A stretch of DNA of 64,000 bases from positions 12,498,501-12,562,500 of the forward strand of contig NC_058498.1 in NCBI RefSeq assembly GCF_020382885.2, given 5' to 3'. Made by a program: the position numbers and the translations under genes. Under the pieces are notes generated by a model. That model saw nothing but the letters and a program-made list of their open reading frames with translations, was not told where the DNA came from and made no database searches. Every line of letters starts with the position of its first letter. The stretch's first letter is position 1. Of the stretch, positions 15,071 through 34,800 are shown piece after piece. Origin of the DNA: Scatophagus argus (Eukaryota > Chordata > Actinopteri > Scatophagidae).

Positions 15071-17349
15071 TTTATTACAAATTAATTCAAGCTTCTGCAC
15101 ATAAAGGATTTATAACAAGTTCCCTTGCATTTAATGTTATATAACATTATGTTTGTTTGATAAGGCATTGTAAAAAAGAAAAAAAAAAAAAAAAAAGGGC
15201 TCTCCAAATAACAATAACTGACCTAACCAAAATGGCTACCCTCATCAGCACAACTCCGTTCACGGTCATAGCAAGTGCTGAAGTTCACAGGTCAACTCAC
15301 AAAAAAGTAGAACAGTAATAATCAGTGCTCAGAGTCTGTGAGGCGTGGACAAGAAATGTGACATTTATCAGTGTCTGTGAATATCAGACATACATATTTG
15401 GTTTTTAGTGTACGCAGTAACTTTGCATATAGAGTATGAGCACTTTTTTTTCCAGAGGACTGCAGTGACATCGTTACAGCTGAGAGACGCTGAACAAATC
15501 AAACTAAACCTGTCCTAATTTCCATACAGCTCATTTTGAGCTTAAACACAAAGTGCCTTCATTTATTCACAACTTACTGTATAATAGTTGCACTAGAATC
15601 AATGCATTCACCACATTCCTATGCAGTAAAAACAATCTCACTGTAACTTACTTCCACACTATACATATTTATATACAGGTACATTACACATGCGAAACAT
15701 AAACTCTGTTTGTAGTTATGTTAAATACAGAATCTCTCCCTTCTGATAACTATTCTCACAGCTTCTGTTTCTATTGCTTTCTGTCCCACATTCCTGTGAA
15801 AGTCACTCCACAATGCACATTTATGGTGTGGCTGCAAACTTATTTGAAGAATCCTCAATGTACTGTTAGTGAAAAGTGGCACAGCAGAAGACTCTGCAAT
15901 CATATCCAACATGGTTACTTTTTTTTTTCCTTTAGGGTAAAGGTTACAGAATGGTTTTCACAGTTAAAGCGGACTCTCAGCAACTATCAACGGCCCAGAG
16001 GTGGACATGGGCCATCGAAGCCCTAACTGTCAACAAACAGTGCAGAGCCAGCTCCAGCCTCAGGTGTACAGACCTCACATTACAGACCAAGCTGCATGCA
16101 TTACCAAAATAAACACACTTCTGACACCCATACACAAAATACAATTTTCAGCACTCCCCTTATGACTGATTGAAATTTACATATTTTAAATTTAAAACAT
16201 TCACAAGTGTAGACTGAAGTTGGACTGATGCATTAATTTAGCAACTTGACTATTTAAACCTGACAGTAGTGCCCACTGAGAGTTAACAGCACAGCAGAAC
16301 TCCGCAGCTGTGTCAGTGTTGATTTGTTTTAAATCTGTATCCTGAAAGTTTACTAAATGTTTGGTTCTCAAAGCTTCCTTTTCATATACGATTTACAGTT
16401 ACCAAGCCCAGGCGTGATAAACATCCCCTCCTTGCCCAGTACGAAACTGCAAAAAGCTGAAGTGACAGAGTGACTGGTAAAAATGTTTTCAATTTCATGG
16501 GGGGAAAAAAACAAAATTATTTGTCAACCAAACCTAAATTCACCAGTAAATACTGGACTCAACTTGTCCTAAACATTTGGGATCCTTGTGTCGCTCTGTC
16601 TGCTAGGTGTGTGAGTAGTTAATAATATTCTTACAGGTTAGCCAGAAGGGATAAGCTTGATTTTGAGTTTGTTTGTGATTCTTTCTTTCCCCTGGTGGTC
16701 AAAATTGCTTAGGCCAACTTTAATCTGACTGGGTTTCAATTCCGTTATTTTGTGGCGCACAGCAAATGCTGCTTTTAAATCTCACAACACAAAAATGTTT
16801 TGCAAAACTCTTCAATATACAAAAATCTGGGTGAAACAACCCATTTTGGCACCAAGGAGGTCCAATTTAACAGACAGGATTCAAAATATCCACTACTAAC
16901 AACTTAAGATTAAAAACATTTGCACCAATCTTCAATAAAGCATCGGTCCAACCACATATACACTTTCAGAAGTCGTCCTTCATTATGGCAATTGGAGCCC
17001 TTTTTTTCTTTACGCTACATGCATCATTTGTTATGCCTGCTGAGTTAAATAATTTGCTACAGTGGGACAGCAACTCCAGGAATATCAGCAGAGGTGTTGT
17101 TTGGTTTTGGTATGGCAATATCATTTGCTCCTTCCTGCTACCACTTCACCTCACTGGAGAAAGGTTAGTGCAAACTTTTAACAGCGCTGGCTCAGCAAAG
17201 ATTGCATTAGTCTATTGATCAAACAGTTATTAGTGTTTCTGTGTGTGGAATGGGCAAGGCTGGTGGTACCACATCAGTGGCTTTGCTGAATGATAAGAAG
17301 GTCTTCGTGTAGGTCAGGACTTTTCTTGAGTTGGTAATGAGAAACAGGT
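15071..17349 (-). other. prrg1: prrg1 long 3' untranslated region
   Basis: About 2.3 kb of AT-rich sequence without coding exons follows the prrg1 stop on the minus strand. TTTATT at 15071-15076 reads as AATAAA on the minus strand and would terminate the transcript about 400 bases short of the end of convergent cpox. A pure A run lies at about 15179-15197. Confidence 0.45.
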
Positions 17350-19735
<2,386 letters not shown>

Positions 19736-19745
<10 letters not shown>

Positions 19746-19776
19746 GGTTCCTGTGAATCGGTTCAGAGTGTTTTAT
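19736..19776 (-). other. prrg1: prrg1 start-codon exon with 5' untranslated sequence
   Basis: On the minus strand a pyrimidine-rich acceptor (CCTTTTACAG) precedes 31 untranslated bases, then ATGGGGAGTG and the donor GTAAGT. The exon is therefore about 41 bases long. It supplies the first three codons plus one base, which joins the Gla exon as a Val codon. Confidence 0.7.
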
Positions 19777-20710
19777 CTGTAAAAGGAAACAAACACACAT
19801 TTACGTACAGCCTTGAACTTGTAGCATGAGTCAGACAATAATGAACCAACACTTCCCTCCCAAAACTACATCTTTTTTTTGTTTCTTTCTTAGAAATAAC
19901 ACAAATAAAAAATGTTGGATTCCTATACAGCAACAATGTCCTAATAACGAGAGAATGAGAGAGAGGAGGTAGTGTCACGCACTTTTAAGAGCTATGACCC
20001 CCTAATATAGGACAGAATATCTTTTCTCTGTCAACATTTCTCACTTTCCTAGTACAAAGTTTATTTAAAAATCCAACTATTAACAACAGTAGGATGACAG
20101 TAGCGCAGTCATATCAAAACATCATGTCCCTTAAAAAATGACAATCTTTCTACATGCTTTGGGGAAACTTCAATATAATAACAAAACAAATGAATACAAG
20201 TATTATTTCACCAACTAAGCGTTGAAGGGCGTTGCTGTGTTGTGAACATGAGACATCCTTGACCAAAGTGACAGTAACCAATGGCGGCTGCTGGTCACTG
20301 TTACACATGGAGGTGTTACGGGAATCCTGCTCGCAGCTACCCGAAATAGATTACCAGCACCGGAAACATCCCAAACAAAGCGCCAGCGCCCCGTTACACA
20401 AATCACGAGAAACGGGAGGACGACGGAAAACCGCGACGTTAGCTAGGCTTCGTTGATACCGTTAAAGCTCTATTCTCGTCGTCTCGTATGAGCAGCGTTA
20501 TGTGTCGGTCAGTGCCCAGTGTATTGACAAGCGGGGATGATTTGTAGGATGAGTGCGCCTTCAGCGTCGGATGCGGTTTACTGAGCGGCACACTTGATTC
20601 AAATGGGCCGATAACCAGTCAAAGAGGAGGACAGAATGACTTCAGATAAATACCACAGGGTTTTACTTCGATATGGCGGTGCAGAAATAAACTCAATTGA
20701 TTCGGCTCAC

Positions 20711-20860
20711 CTCTTTTCTTCCCCAAAATGCGCATCAACGATCCCTCGTCTTCTCTGCTCTCCCTGAGCGTTGCTATGCTCTGTGCGCAGGCGCACAATC
20801 CTGTTTGCGTACAGCGGTCCCACGAGCTGCCCCTTTTCCCCGAGTTAAAGGGACAGTCCA
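20711..20860 (-). promoter_or_regulatory. prrg1: putative prrg1 promoter and noncoding exon 1
   Basis: A donor on the minus strand (AAGAG/GTGAGCC, exon end at 20711) lies in a locally CpG-containing segment with an NRF1-like element, TGCGCAGGCGCA, at 20784-20795. This is the most likely 5' end of prrg1, about 0.95 kb upstream of its start-codon exon. The exact start is unknown. Confidence 0.45.
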
Positions 20861-21039
20861 GCAATCAGCACGGCTTAATCTGACCACGCGTATTACAGTT
20901 GGGTTATTTGTCAGATTTTATGAGGGAGGTTGGCCCGGTGGGAGTATCATGATCGGACTTTGTAGTTCACAAGTTAAGATGAAGCGAGGATCACCGCTTG
21001 AAACACAGCATTGTATTAAAGATATTACTGCATGGACTT

Positions 21040-21087
21040 CATTTACGTTTCATACAGCGTTCCAACTTTTTTGAAATCGGGGTTGTA
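21040..21087 (+). mobile_element. terminus of a fish nonautonomous DNA transposon
   Basis: The segment CATACAGCGTTCCAACTTTT then TTGAAATCGGGGTTGTA closely resembles the abundant fish element end in which CCCAACTTTTTTGGAAT precedes GGGGTTGTA. Only this end is recognisable; the other terminus was not found nearby. Confidence 0.45.
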
Positions 21088-22162
21088 ATTTCGATTAATT
21101 AGAATTTAGAGCTACGATAAATACATATTTTGCTTATTCTTTTGCTGGATGTGGACATTAAGCATTTTAATTGTACTTTTTTTTTTTTTTTTTGAAATAA
21201 CAGACCATAGTTTTTACGGTTTGAACTTTACCTCGAGTTATGTAACTGTACAGGCAGCTGAGCCGGGTGTGGTCAGTGCAGGTAATTTCCTCACTCACAT
21301 TACTTGAGCCAGTCTTCCTCAGGGCACCAGTGGCTGTCTGAGGAGCAGGATTTTTTAAAAAAAAGTCACCAGCTTGATGCAGTGGGGGGGTGGCCAGTAT
21401 GCAACTCCTACGCCTCTTTAAAAAAAAGCAAAAATCTGGCACCATTTATTTAGAGGCACATGGATGTATTATATCCTATATGGTCTGTATTGCATCCTAT
21501 ATGGCACTGCATCACATTTCTTCCACTGGAAGGGCACCTTAGAGGGAATAATATAAGCATGTGAGGTTGATATCCTCAATAATATAAACTAAGTTAAATC
21601 TATAGTGTGCATATTTTATATTTTACACATTTCATATTACATTTGATTGTGTTAGATTATAAAAGAAATTCTGTTATGTTTTTATTATGTTGTTGTTGTT
21701 AGTAAAGTACAGAAAGGCTTTTATGAATGCTCTGTGAATAAATGTCAATATTAGGCATGTAGAAATCAGCCACAGTGTTATTTAGGGTGACAAGTTGTAT
21801 GTTTTGACATTTACTTTAGTCTCTAATCTCATTTAGTTGGGTGGCTTAAAAAGGCATGACAACAGTTTATCACCTACCATTATGTTGAGCTTATGTAACC
21901 ACTGACATTTTCAAGGCCCTGGAGAAGAAATAAAAAAATCCAATTCCTCACAATCAAGCTGGGTTTTTTTATTTTTGTATTTTGTTCATATCAACTAATC
22001 AGCTGTGGTGCTCTGTCGGCCTGTCACTGCTGGCAAAGGAGGAGACGGTTGTTTGTTTCCGCACTTAAACTTTGACTTACGGTTCCGTCTGTCAGTCCAT
22101 TCAAACATTTCAGTCTGAGCAACAACATTTTGTTATATTAACACTGATGAGTTTAGACCAGG

Positions 22163-22163
22163 A

Positions 22164-22230
<67 letters not shown>

Positions 22231-22395
22231 TTTGAGTTACAGGAGTGTAGGTCAACTCTTCCTGGCGGCAAAGTCTTTGAACATCATTATACTGATGATT
22301 ACAGATTGTAATCAGTATAGACTCGGTGGGTACAAACACACAAACCCACACACATACACACACACTCTCTCTCTCTCGCTCTCTCTGTCTCTCAC
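22163..22395. repeat. TC/TG and CA/TC microsatellites
   Basis: A (TC)n run followed by about thirty TG units occupies 22163-22229. A (CA)n tract running into (TC)n occupies about 22337-22395. Open frames here are low-complexity artefacts. Shorter TG/AG tracts recur at 22742-22780 and 22883-22902. Confidence 0.9.
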
Positions 22396-22480
22396 TGGTC
22401 ATTCAGTAAGTAGTGCAGCAGGTCTGTAGAAAATAGTAGAGACAAATGTACAAATGGGGACAAAACGCAAGTCTCCACAA

Positions 22481-22544
22481 CATCCATCCATCCATCCATT
22501 TTCTATACCGCTTATCCGTCAGAGTCGCGGGGCAGCTGAAGCCT
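22481..22544 (-). mobile_element. ~64-bp LINE 3'-end insertion with target duplication
   Basis: The (CATC)n head followed by TTCTATACCGCTTATCCG and a GGGGCAGCTGAAGCCT end is the reverse of a LINE 3' terminus with a simple-repeat tail. It is flanked by AGTCTCCACAA (22470-22480) and AGTCTCCGCAA (22545-22555), a near-perfect 11-base target duplication. It is sister to the copy at 50337-50402. Confidence 0.65.
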
Positions 22545-24249
22545 AGTCTCCGCAAGATAAATCATTAAATATTCGAGTGAAGAGTTGCTTTAAGGTTAGC
22601 TTGGCTTGATGTTAGGCTCAGGTTAAGGTAAGGGGTAGGATTAAGCAAGTAAGTTTATTGTTATGGTTAAGTGATGGTTAAGCCTCTAGGAAATGAATGT
22701 AAGTCTATGTAAAGTCCCCAAAAGTGATGGAAACACAACTCTGTGTGTGTGTGTGTGAGAGAGAGAGAGTGTGTGTGTGTTAATCAATGTGAATTAATTA
22801 ATTAATTCTGAAATTCTTCCCTAAGGACAGAGGATTTGCTCAGTTCAATTAGGGAAAAAATGAGCAGTGTAAGCCTCCCTTAGTGTGTGTGTGTGTGTGT
22901 GTGACTGACTGACAAGAAAATGCAGTGTTAAACAAATTGTTACCTGAAGAGACAGATGAGAGAAGGGGAAGTAGGGTGAAGTGTGCTACAAGAGAAAAGC
23001 AAGAATTTAGTCAAAAGGTGAGCTCACTATATAATGTTTACCCACAGTGGATGCAAGGTAAATGAGAAAAATAAACGATGCTATAAATTCTGGATGTTTA
23101 GCCTCATGACAGCTGTATTTAGCAGTTATATTTTGCTTCCTCTCTCCCCCCCCCTCAGTGCAGCAGCAAACCCTCTAAAACAGCATTTGCAGCAGCACTA
23201 TTTAAAGACATTAGCACACAACAGCTTCCTCTGACAGAGACTCAAAGTCTACATTGAACCTTGAAGTCAAAACTGAGTTTTAATAAGGTTGATAGATACA
23301 GTCGCTGACAGAGTTATCATGCAGGTTTTGTAGACTCTAGAAGTCCAACAGCAGCAGTCACAATTGTCCACCGTACACAGTGTACAAGCCGCAGACACAT
23401 AAACCTTTAAAAATTACAAGCAAACTTAAATAAATAGCATCATCTCCATGAACCAAAATATCATCACAGCTACATCACACACTCAGGTACGTGAATAGCC
23501 TCACGCCTCACTACCTCATCTCCCATTCAGAAGAGAACACGTGTTGTCTTTTGGGGGGGGGGGGGTGCACTAACCTGAACTGAGACCCAGGAGTCAAATT
23601 GTGAGTGTATCAGGGATGGGCCTTCCTCCCCGTCTGTCTGTTAAACAGGTCAGATATGATGCTCTGCTGCACTCCTTAGCTCTTGCTGCTCACTTCCATA
23701 TTCATACATCTTTGGCCTTGTTGCTGACATTGCCAAGCCTGCAGATGAAAGAGAAAGGTTAAAGAGACTCAGTAGGATCATTTCCTGAGACAGAGCAGAC
23801 GTTGTTGGCCTTTGCACTGCATCTCAGTGTCATTAATTAAAAATTCAGCTTGTCATTGGTGCCACAGCACTTGCACCTCTCCTCAGAGTCGATACTATCT
23901 GTCTCTTATCACTCTGTGAAGTTGTGGGTTGATGCCAAAAATCCGTATTTATGTCCTATAATATATAATATATATTTTTAAAAGGTAATTGTTGTGCTGT
24001 GAAATAAAAACTTCTTCTTACATAAACCCTACAAAGAAGTTGACTGCAAAACACTGATGTTATCCACTTCCACTGCAATGGCATCGTGCACATCTGTGAA
24101 GGAGCGTCATTGGACGACGCCAGCAGCCATCAGTGAACAGCCACATGTCTCACAGACTCATGTTTTACTTACTCTTTTTAATCTGGCGATACATACAGAC
24201 AGGGAGAGGTGCTGTGTGAGTGTGGCCGAGCCTCGGCACTAGGACCCAG

Positions 24250-29573
<5,324 letters not shown>

Positions 29574-30545
29574 AATACACAAAGAAGATAAATTGAGACT
29601 CTCTGTGTTAACCAGTGTCCTTTCAGTATTAGGAACTTACTGTTTGTTACACAGTGCACAAACACAGATTAGAAAAATAGGAATTAACTATTTTTCTACT
29701 GTTAGTCCTGAAGCTAACAATGCTTCTTGTTAGTTTCAGGACTCGTAATGAGCTCTTCCATTTGTTAACTTATTATCTCAAAGACTACAGTATACTCACT
29801 GACTGAAGCCCTGCGCTGCGCTTTTTTGGCAAAAAATCCGGTTGTGAAAAAGAAATCCAAACCAGCCAGTTTAATTCAGAAAAGAAAGTCACCACTCAGA
29901 TAAGTCTGCGTCTCCTTTAAGTGGAGCTCTAGTAGGTCTTAGATTTGGGCAGAAAATATGGAGGGAACAGATGGATTCACTGACCCCACACTGGGAAGAA
30001 CTGGTGAACTAATTAACCAATCAGAGCAGAGAAGGCAAAGAATGATATACACTGAGGCCAGTCAGTGGAGTAACAGATCTTGGGAGAAAAATATCCAACT
30101 CAAGTGATATCCTGAGGATGACAAAGTGACGAGGACAGGGCACGCATAAGAAAATGTGACATTTCCCCAGAGACGCACTACATCTGGAACTTGACCTAGC
30201 GTTCTACCTCCAGTAGAGTTTAATAGCTTGGGGAAAGCATGTCATAGAGCTCCAAAGGACTGGCTTGATTTTCCTCTGACCTATTTGAGTCTATAAAAAG
30301 GCCCACAATAGTCATAATAAACAGCAGCTATGTAAGACAGTAAAAACATTCCACAGCCACCTTCTAAATGATATCATACTTGTGAGAGGAACATTTAGTG
30401 GGTTATGAATAGCACAGTCTGTCACAAGTAAACAGTCTGCAGACCTGAGGCTGCTATTGCAAACCTGCAACATAACCTAAGTTGTATCTTGCTTTTTGAT
30501 AAAATTGTTGTATTATATTTAAGTATGTGCAGTAAGCATAATAAA
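29574..30545 (+). other. tmem47: tmem47 3' untranslated region
   Basis: AT-rich noncoding sequence follows the TAA stop. AATAAA at 30540-30545 is a good candidate polyadenylation signal; a second AATAAA occurs at about 30954-30959. No coding exon is visible up to the convergent tab3 gene. Confidence 0.5.
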
Positions 30546-31160
30546 GTAATATTCATTTTCAAGAAGACCAGTGGGAAGGAAGATGGCAAATGATCATGTC
30601 TGCTGAGTGTGTGTGCCTGCCCACATGCTCATACCACCCAGCATGTGCTCACACACCCCATGTGATGCTGCCTTATCTTCTCACCCTGTAGGAAATGGGA
30701 ATGCTCTCAGTAGAGTGAAATACAGTGGTAGATTTTTCTGCTTCGGGTAGGAAGAGGCTGTAGCAGAAGCGTTTGGGAGAAAATAGTGAAATTAGTTTTT
30801 GCTCCTGTTTTAAGGTCCATGATAAAGTACTTATAGCAGATGCCAGAGTGCAACGTGCTGTGCATGAGTAGTGTTATGGTGACTCTGGGATCAATCAATA
30901 ACAACATGAAAAGGGGCAGAAAACCTGCACTGATCTTCTCCTCTTACAACCTTAATAAAAGTGAGTGTGTGTGTGTGTACATGCCACCACGACAGATCGC
31001 TGCTTTGAGTCCCACTGGTATGATCGCTAACATAATAAAGATGTACTGGGGAAAACAAGAATGTTTGGTCCATTTGGAATAACAAATGAGCATTTGTGAA
31101 TTATGACGAACTATGCAGACATGCCAGCTGTGTGTGGTCAAGTCACATAGAATCAGCTCC

Positions 31161-31873
31161 TTTATTAAGTACAGCAAGTTGAGGCATTTGCACAGGAAAT
31201 CAACATTTGAACACATGATACAGGGTGGTATAATCTGCATAAAAGTACCAGGAATATACTCATATGCAAGTGTCTTTAGTGTTCTTTTTTTCAGTGAAAT
31301 GGGCTCTAATACAGAGCCAGATACAGTGTACAGTCTACATTTCGCATTAGTCAGAACGTATATACCATTGCTTTCATGGTTCCACTGGCAGAGAGGAGTT
31401 TCAGGTCCTGGATTAAAGTGGAAGTGCCTCCATTTTGAGTTCAGGAATGGGCACAGTTTGTGTAAACAGGGCAGTCACTCATTCTGCGTGGAATGTTCTC
31501 TAGCTAAACCGTAGCTCCTCCTCCTCAATCCTCAGCTGCTATGACCTTCCCGAAGCCCCTGATCCACCCACTGCCATAGTCACAGTGTGTCACTCCCTCT
31601 TTTATACAACTGACGTGAGTCTCCAGCTGTCTTTATTATCGCCATCATCCACCAATGGGGAACAAGGGTCAAAGTGCACAGGAGTAGTAGACAGGAGCAG
31701 GACAAGTGGGCAGAAAAGGATAGTGGCTCTTCCTCAGCAGGTAAAGGGGGTTTAAATATTGATTGATACGGGAAGACCTCTAGATTCTGCAGATTTTGGA
31801 GGAATGGGGATTATACTATCCAAGGACTGGCAGGGGATGGGACAGGAGTGGACAATACAGTGCAGCTCTAAGC
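31161..31873 (-). other. tab3: tab3 3' untranslated region
   Basis: TTTATT at 31632-31637 and at 31161-31166 read as AATAAA on the minus strand, giving two possible ends for tab3. The plus-strand open frames in 30840-31514 have no recognisable domain and are likely chance. Confidence 0.4.
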
Positions 31874-34800
31874 TCAGTTACAGCGCGGCATCTCGCACTG
31901 TTCACAGCGGTTGAGTGCAGGGTGGTTGAGGAAGGTGCAGCTTTCACAGCTCCAGTTGGCGCCTTCGAAGTCCTCGTCCCTCTGGGGCCCCGGCACTGGC
32001 TTGGAGCCCTGCTCCCCTTCTAACAAAAACAAGGAGAAGCACTGTATGAAAACAGCTGTTTGTTCATGAGATAAAAGGCATATCATAACAACAATTAAAG
32101 TGTCTTCAACTCAGAGATTGAATTAACCATGGGTGTCACTCAGCAGACCTGCATGAGGCGTCCATTCAACCATCAACCATTCAGTATAAATGCTGATGGA
32201 CACAAGCATTCACCAAACAGCAAGGTTTCTCATTTAGTTTCCATGCCAACACATTTGTGGAGAACACAGACCAAAGTGAGTTAAGCTTTGGGTTTCAGAG
32301 GCCAAATAAAACTAAAACTATAATAGGAGTAATGATCTGAATGGTCTCGAAACTCAAATCTGTATCTTGGAAAAAATAATTAATGTACAATTTTTTTTTT
32401 CTTTTCTCTTCTTTACACAAACTTATGTCTCATGACTCTCATGACATTGGACAAATCTCACCTTTCTTCCCAGGTTTGGGTGGTACTACTGGACCAGGCT
32501 GAATGTTGTCATAAAAATTACTCATTGCTTTTGGGTCAAACTTCCCTGTGGAGTAAAGCAGAAAACATAAAAAGGTGTTTTTACAAGTGCCCATCCCAAC
32601 CAGAAGTCCAATCTATCAAATCCTTTCAAGCCAAGCTCTTTGAGACTCTCGTCTTCAGACCAACAACAACAGCCTCCTGATTCACTGTGACACAGGACTC
32701 CAACAAAAACAGTGCAGGGAAAACAGACTAAACATTTTTTTGGAGCTATGTAATGTAAGATCACCTGGTAAGACCAGAGTTGCTATAAACCCTTTAGTGT
32801 TTTGGCATACAAAAAAAAGTAAATGAGATGGGACCAATACTCACACTGATCATACTGGTTTGCATTTAATCATCTCACTGGTGCCAAAACCAGCAACACA
32901 CCAACCAACACAGCCCCTTGTGTTTTGTTAATGCTGAGCTTGATTTGTTCTGAGCAGCCACTCATGTAATAACTGATGCAATAAATAAGCCAATTCAAGC
33001 ACTATTCCCTCATTTGCAGAAATGTGCCGGGAGACTGTGCTTTTCTTTTTCTGACATGTCCTCACTTGGACACAAGACACAATTTTTTATATTAAATGTA
33101 ACATGAATAAGGAAGCGAACTCTTTCCTGAGTGTTTATATGGCTAATGGCTATTGATCAAATCACAACTGTCAACATGGGATTTTACGATCTGTTTGGAG
33201 TAGCTGATGCATAATTTTAATCAGCATTCAAAAGACATGTAGGTCCGTGTCTGACACGTCAACCACGGACCATCACAAGTCCATGTCAACCAGTCAGATT
33301 AGAAGGCTGCATCTGTACGCAGTGTGATGGAGCCTCATCCATTACTTTGGACCCAACTGTGTCTGCTTCTGGTCTTGGCTCTTTTAAGATCAATGCTTTC
33401 AAATTAGAGACACACTTCAAAGGTTTATGTGTAGGAATGTGTATTTATACATGTGTATCTGTGTGTGTGTATGTATACCTCTAGACTGCAATAGATCTAT
33501 CTCCTTCAGGGTACAGTCGATATCAATCTGAAGCAGTCTGTTCTTACTCCGTAATCGGGTCATTTCTTCAGGCTGCAACCAGTGCAAACACACAACCCAG
33601 TTAAAAATAGACATCCAAACATCACCCACCACTTTTTTCAAACTTTTTGTTACAAGTAAGAAACTGTTTTAAACGTCATGTTGTATGATACATCGTTGTA
33701 ATTTGTCTCTGCACTTCAGCTGTTACTGGACTACTAACTTAAGTTTGACTTGCTGAAAATTAATGCCATTCATTTTCTGCCTTTTAAACAGCACACATGA
33801 CACATGTCATTTAGGGATGGAATGGTGTGAAAAAAAAAAAAAGAATTTTACAACTAGGTGTTGCGCATGATTTAGCCACTCCTAGGGGGAACATAAAGGG
33901 AGCACATGAATGATAGTGCAGCTGCACTACAATTCATCTGGATGGCCGTGACATATTGTGTTTTTGTTTGTCGCTACTACCATTCAACTTAACTTTTCTT
34001 CTTCGTGCATGTCCTTTGAATGGGGTAGTGGGTTGCCAGTTTACAGTGACGATGGGCTATACTATTATGCTTATCTCAATGTGATGGCCCATTGGCAGAT
34101 GCAGTCATATGGTGATGCACACATTTACTGGGCAAATGGTTTGCATCACAAGCACATAACTAAGGCATCATCTTATCGACCTGTCACATCAGCAGAAATG
34201 TTCACCGAAGGCCAATATGATGTTTCATGTTTATCTGCCAATATGGGTGACATGCCCATATAATCATACATCACTAAGAACAAGAGTAGTACAGCAGCCC
34301 TGTGCACACAGCTCCCAACTACATCACAAGAAAACATAGGATTGTACCAGCCTGTGGCTGTGTGTTAATCGGCTATCCCAGGGCTCCAGCTAACAAGCCA
34401 TATGCTGCTAGCACCACCTACATCTGACATAATGCCAGTTCAGCCTGTTCTCATAAGATCAAACCGGTTTAAGTTTATACACCAAATCAGACTGGCAAAA
34501 CCAGAAACCTACCCAAGCCTAATGTCACAATGTAGCTGCTACAGTCTAATGAACCTACAAGATGATATGGGATGAAAATGAAAAGCCTTAAACATTATAA
34601 ATCCAGAATTTGTAGAATAATAAATAATTTCGCAGGCTATGATTGCACATAAACATTTGTGAGCATGTGAAAAAGTATACAAACATTTGTGGTGAGTTAA
34701 AATTGTAAAGAGTAAACAATGTTTGTATTCTGTCCTTACTCTGGGTATAAGACTGGTGGAGTTGACTCGACGAAAGCGTCTCTGAAGGGCGTCATATTCC

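Larger units (their letters stand above)
19780..24249. other. prrg1-tmem47 divergent intergenic region
   Basis: Apart from the putative prrg1 exon 1, the transposon end and the microsatellites listed separately, no coding exon is apparent. A tandem ATCCTATATGG occurs at about 21473-21505. A run of twelve G lies near 23562. Recognisable TATA or enhancer sequences could not be assigned with confidence. Confidence 0.5.

Noticed and set aside
22072-22429. Open frames rich in Cys-Val or Thr-His
   Set aside because: They translate TG/CA and TC microsatellites and carry no real coding signal.
30840-31514. Possible small genes between tmem47 and tab3
   Set aside because: No domain, no splice context, and the position is explained by the convergent 3' untranslated regions.
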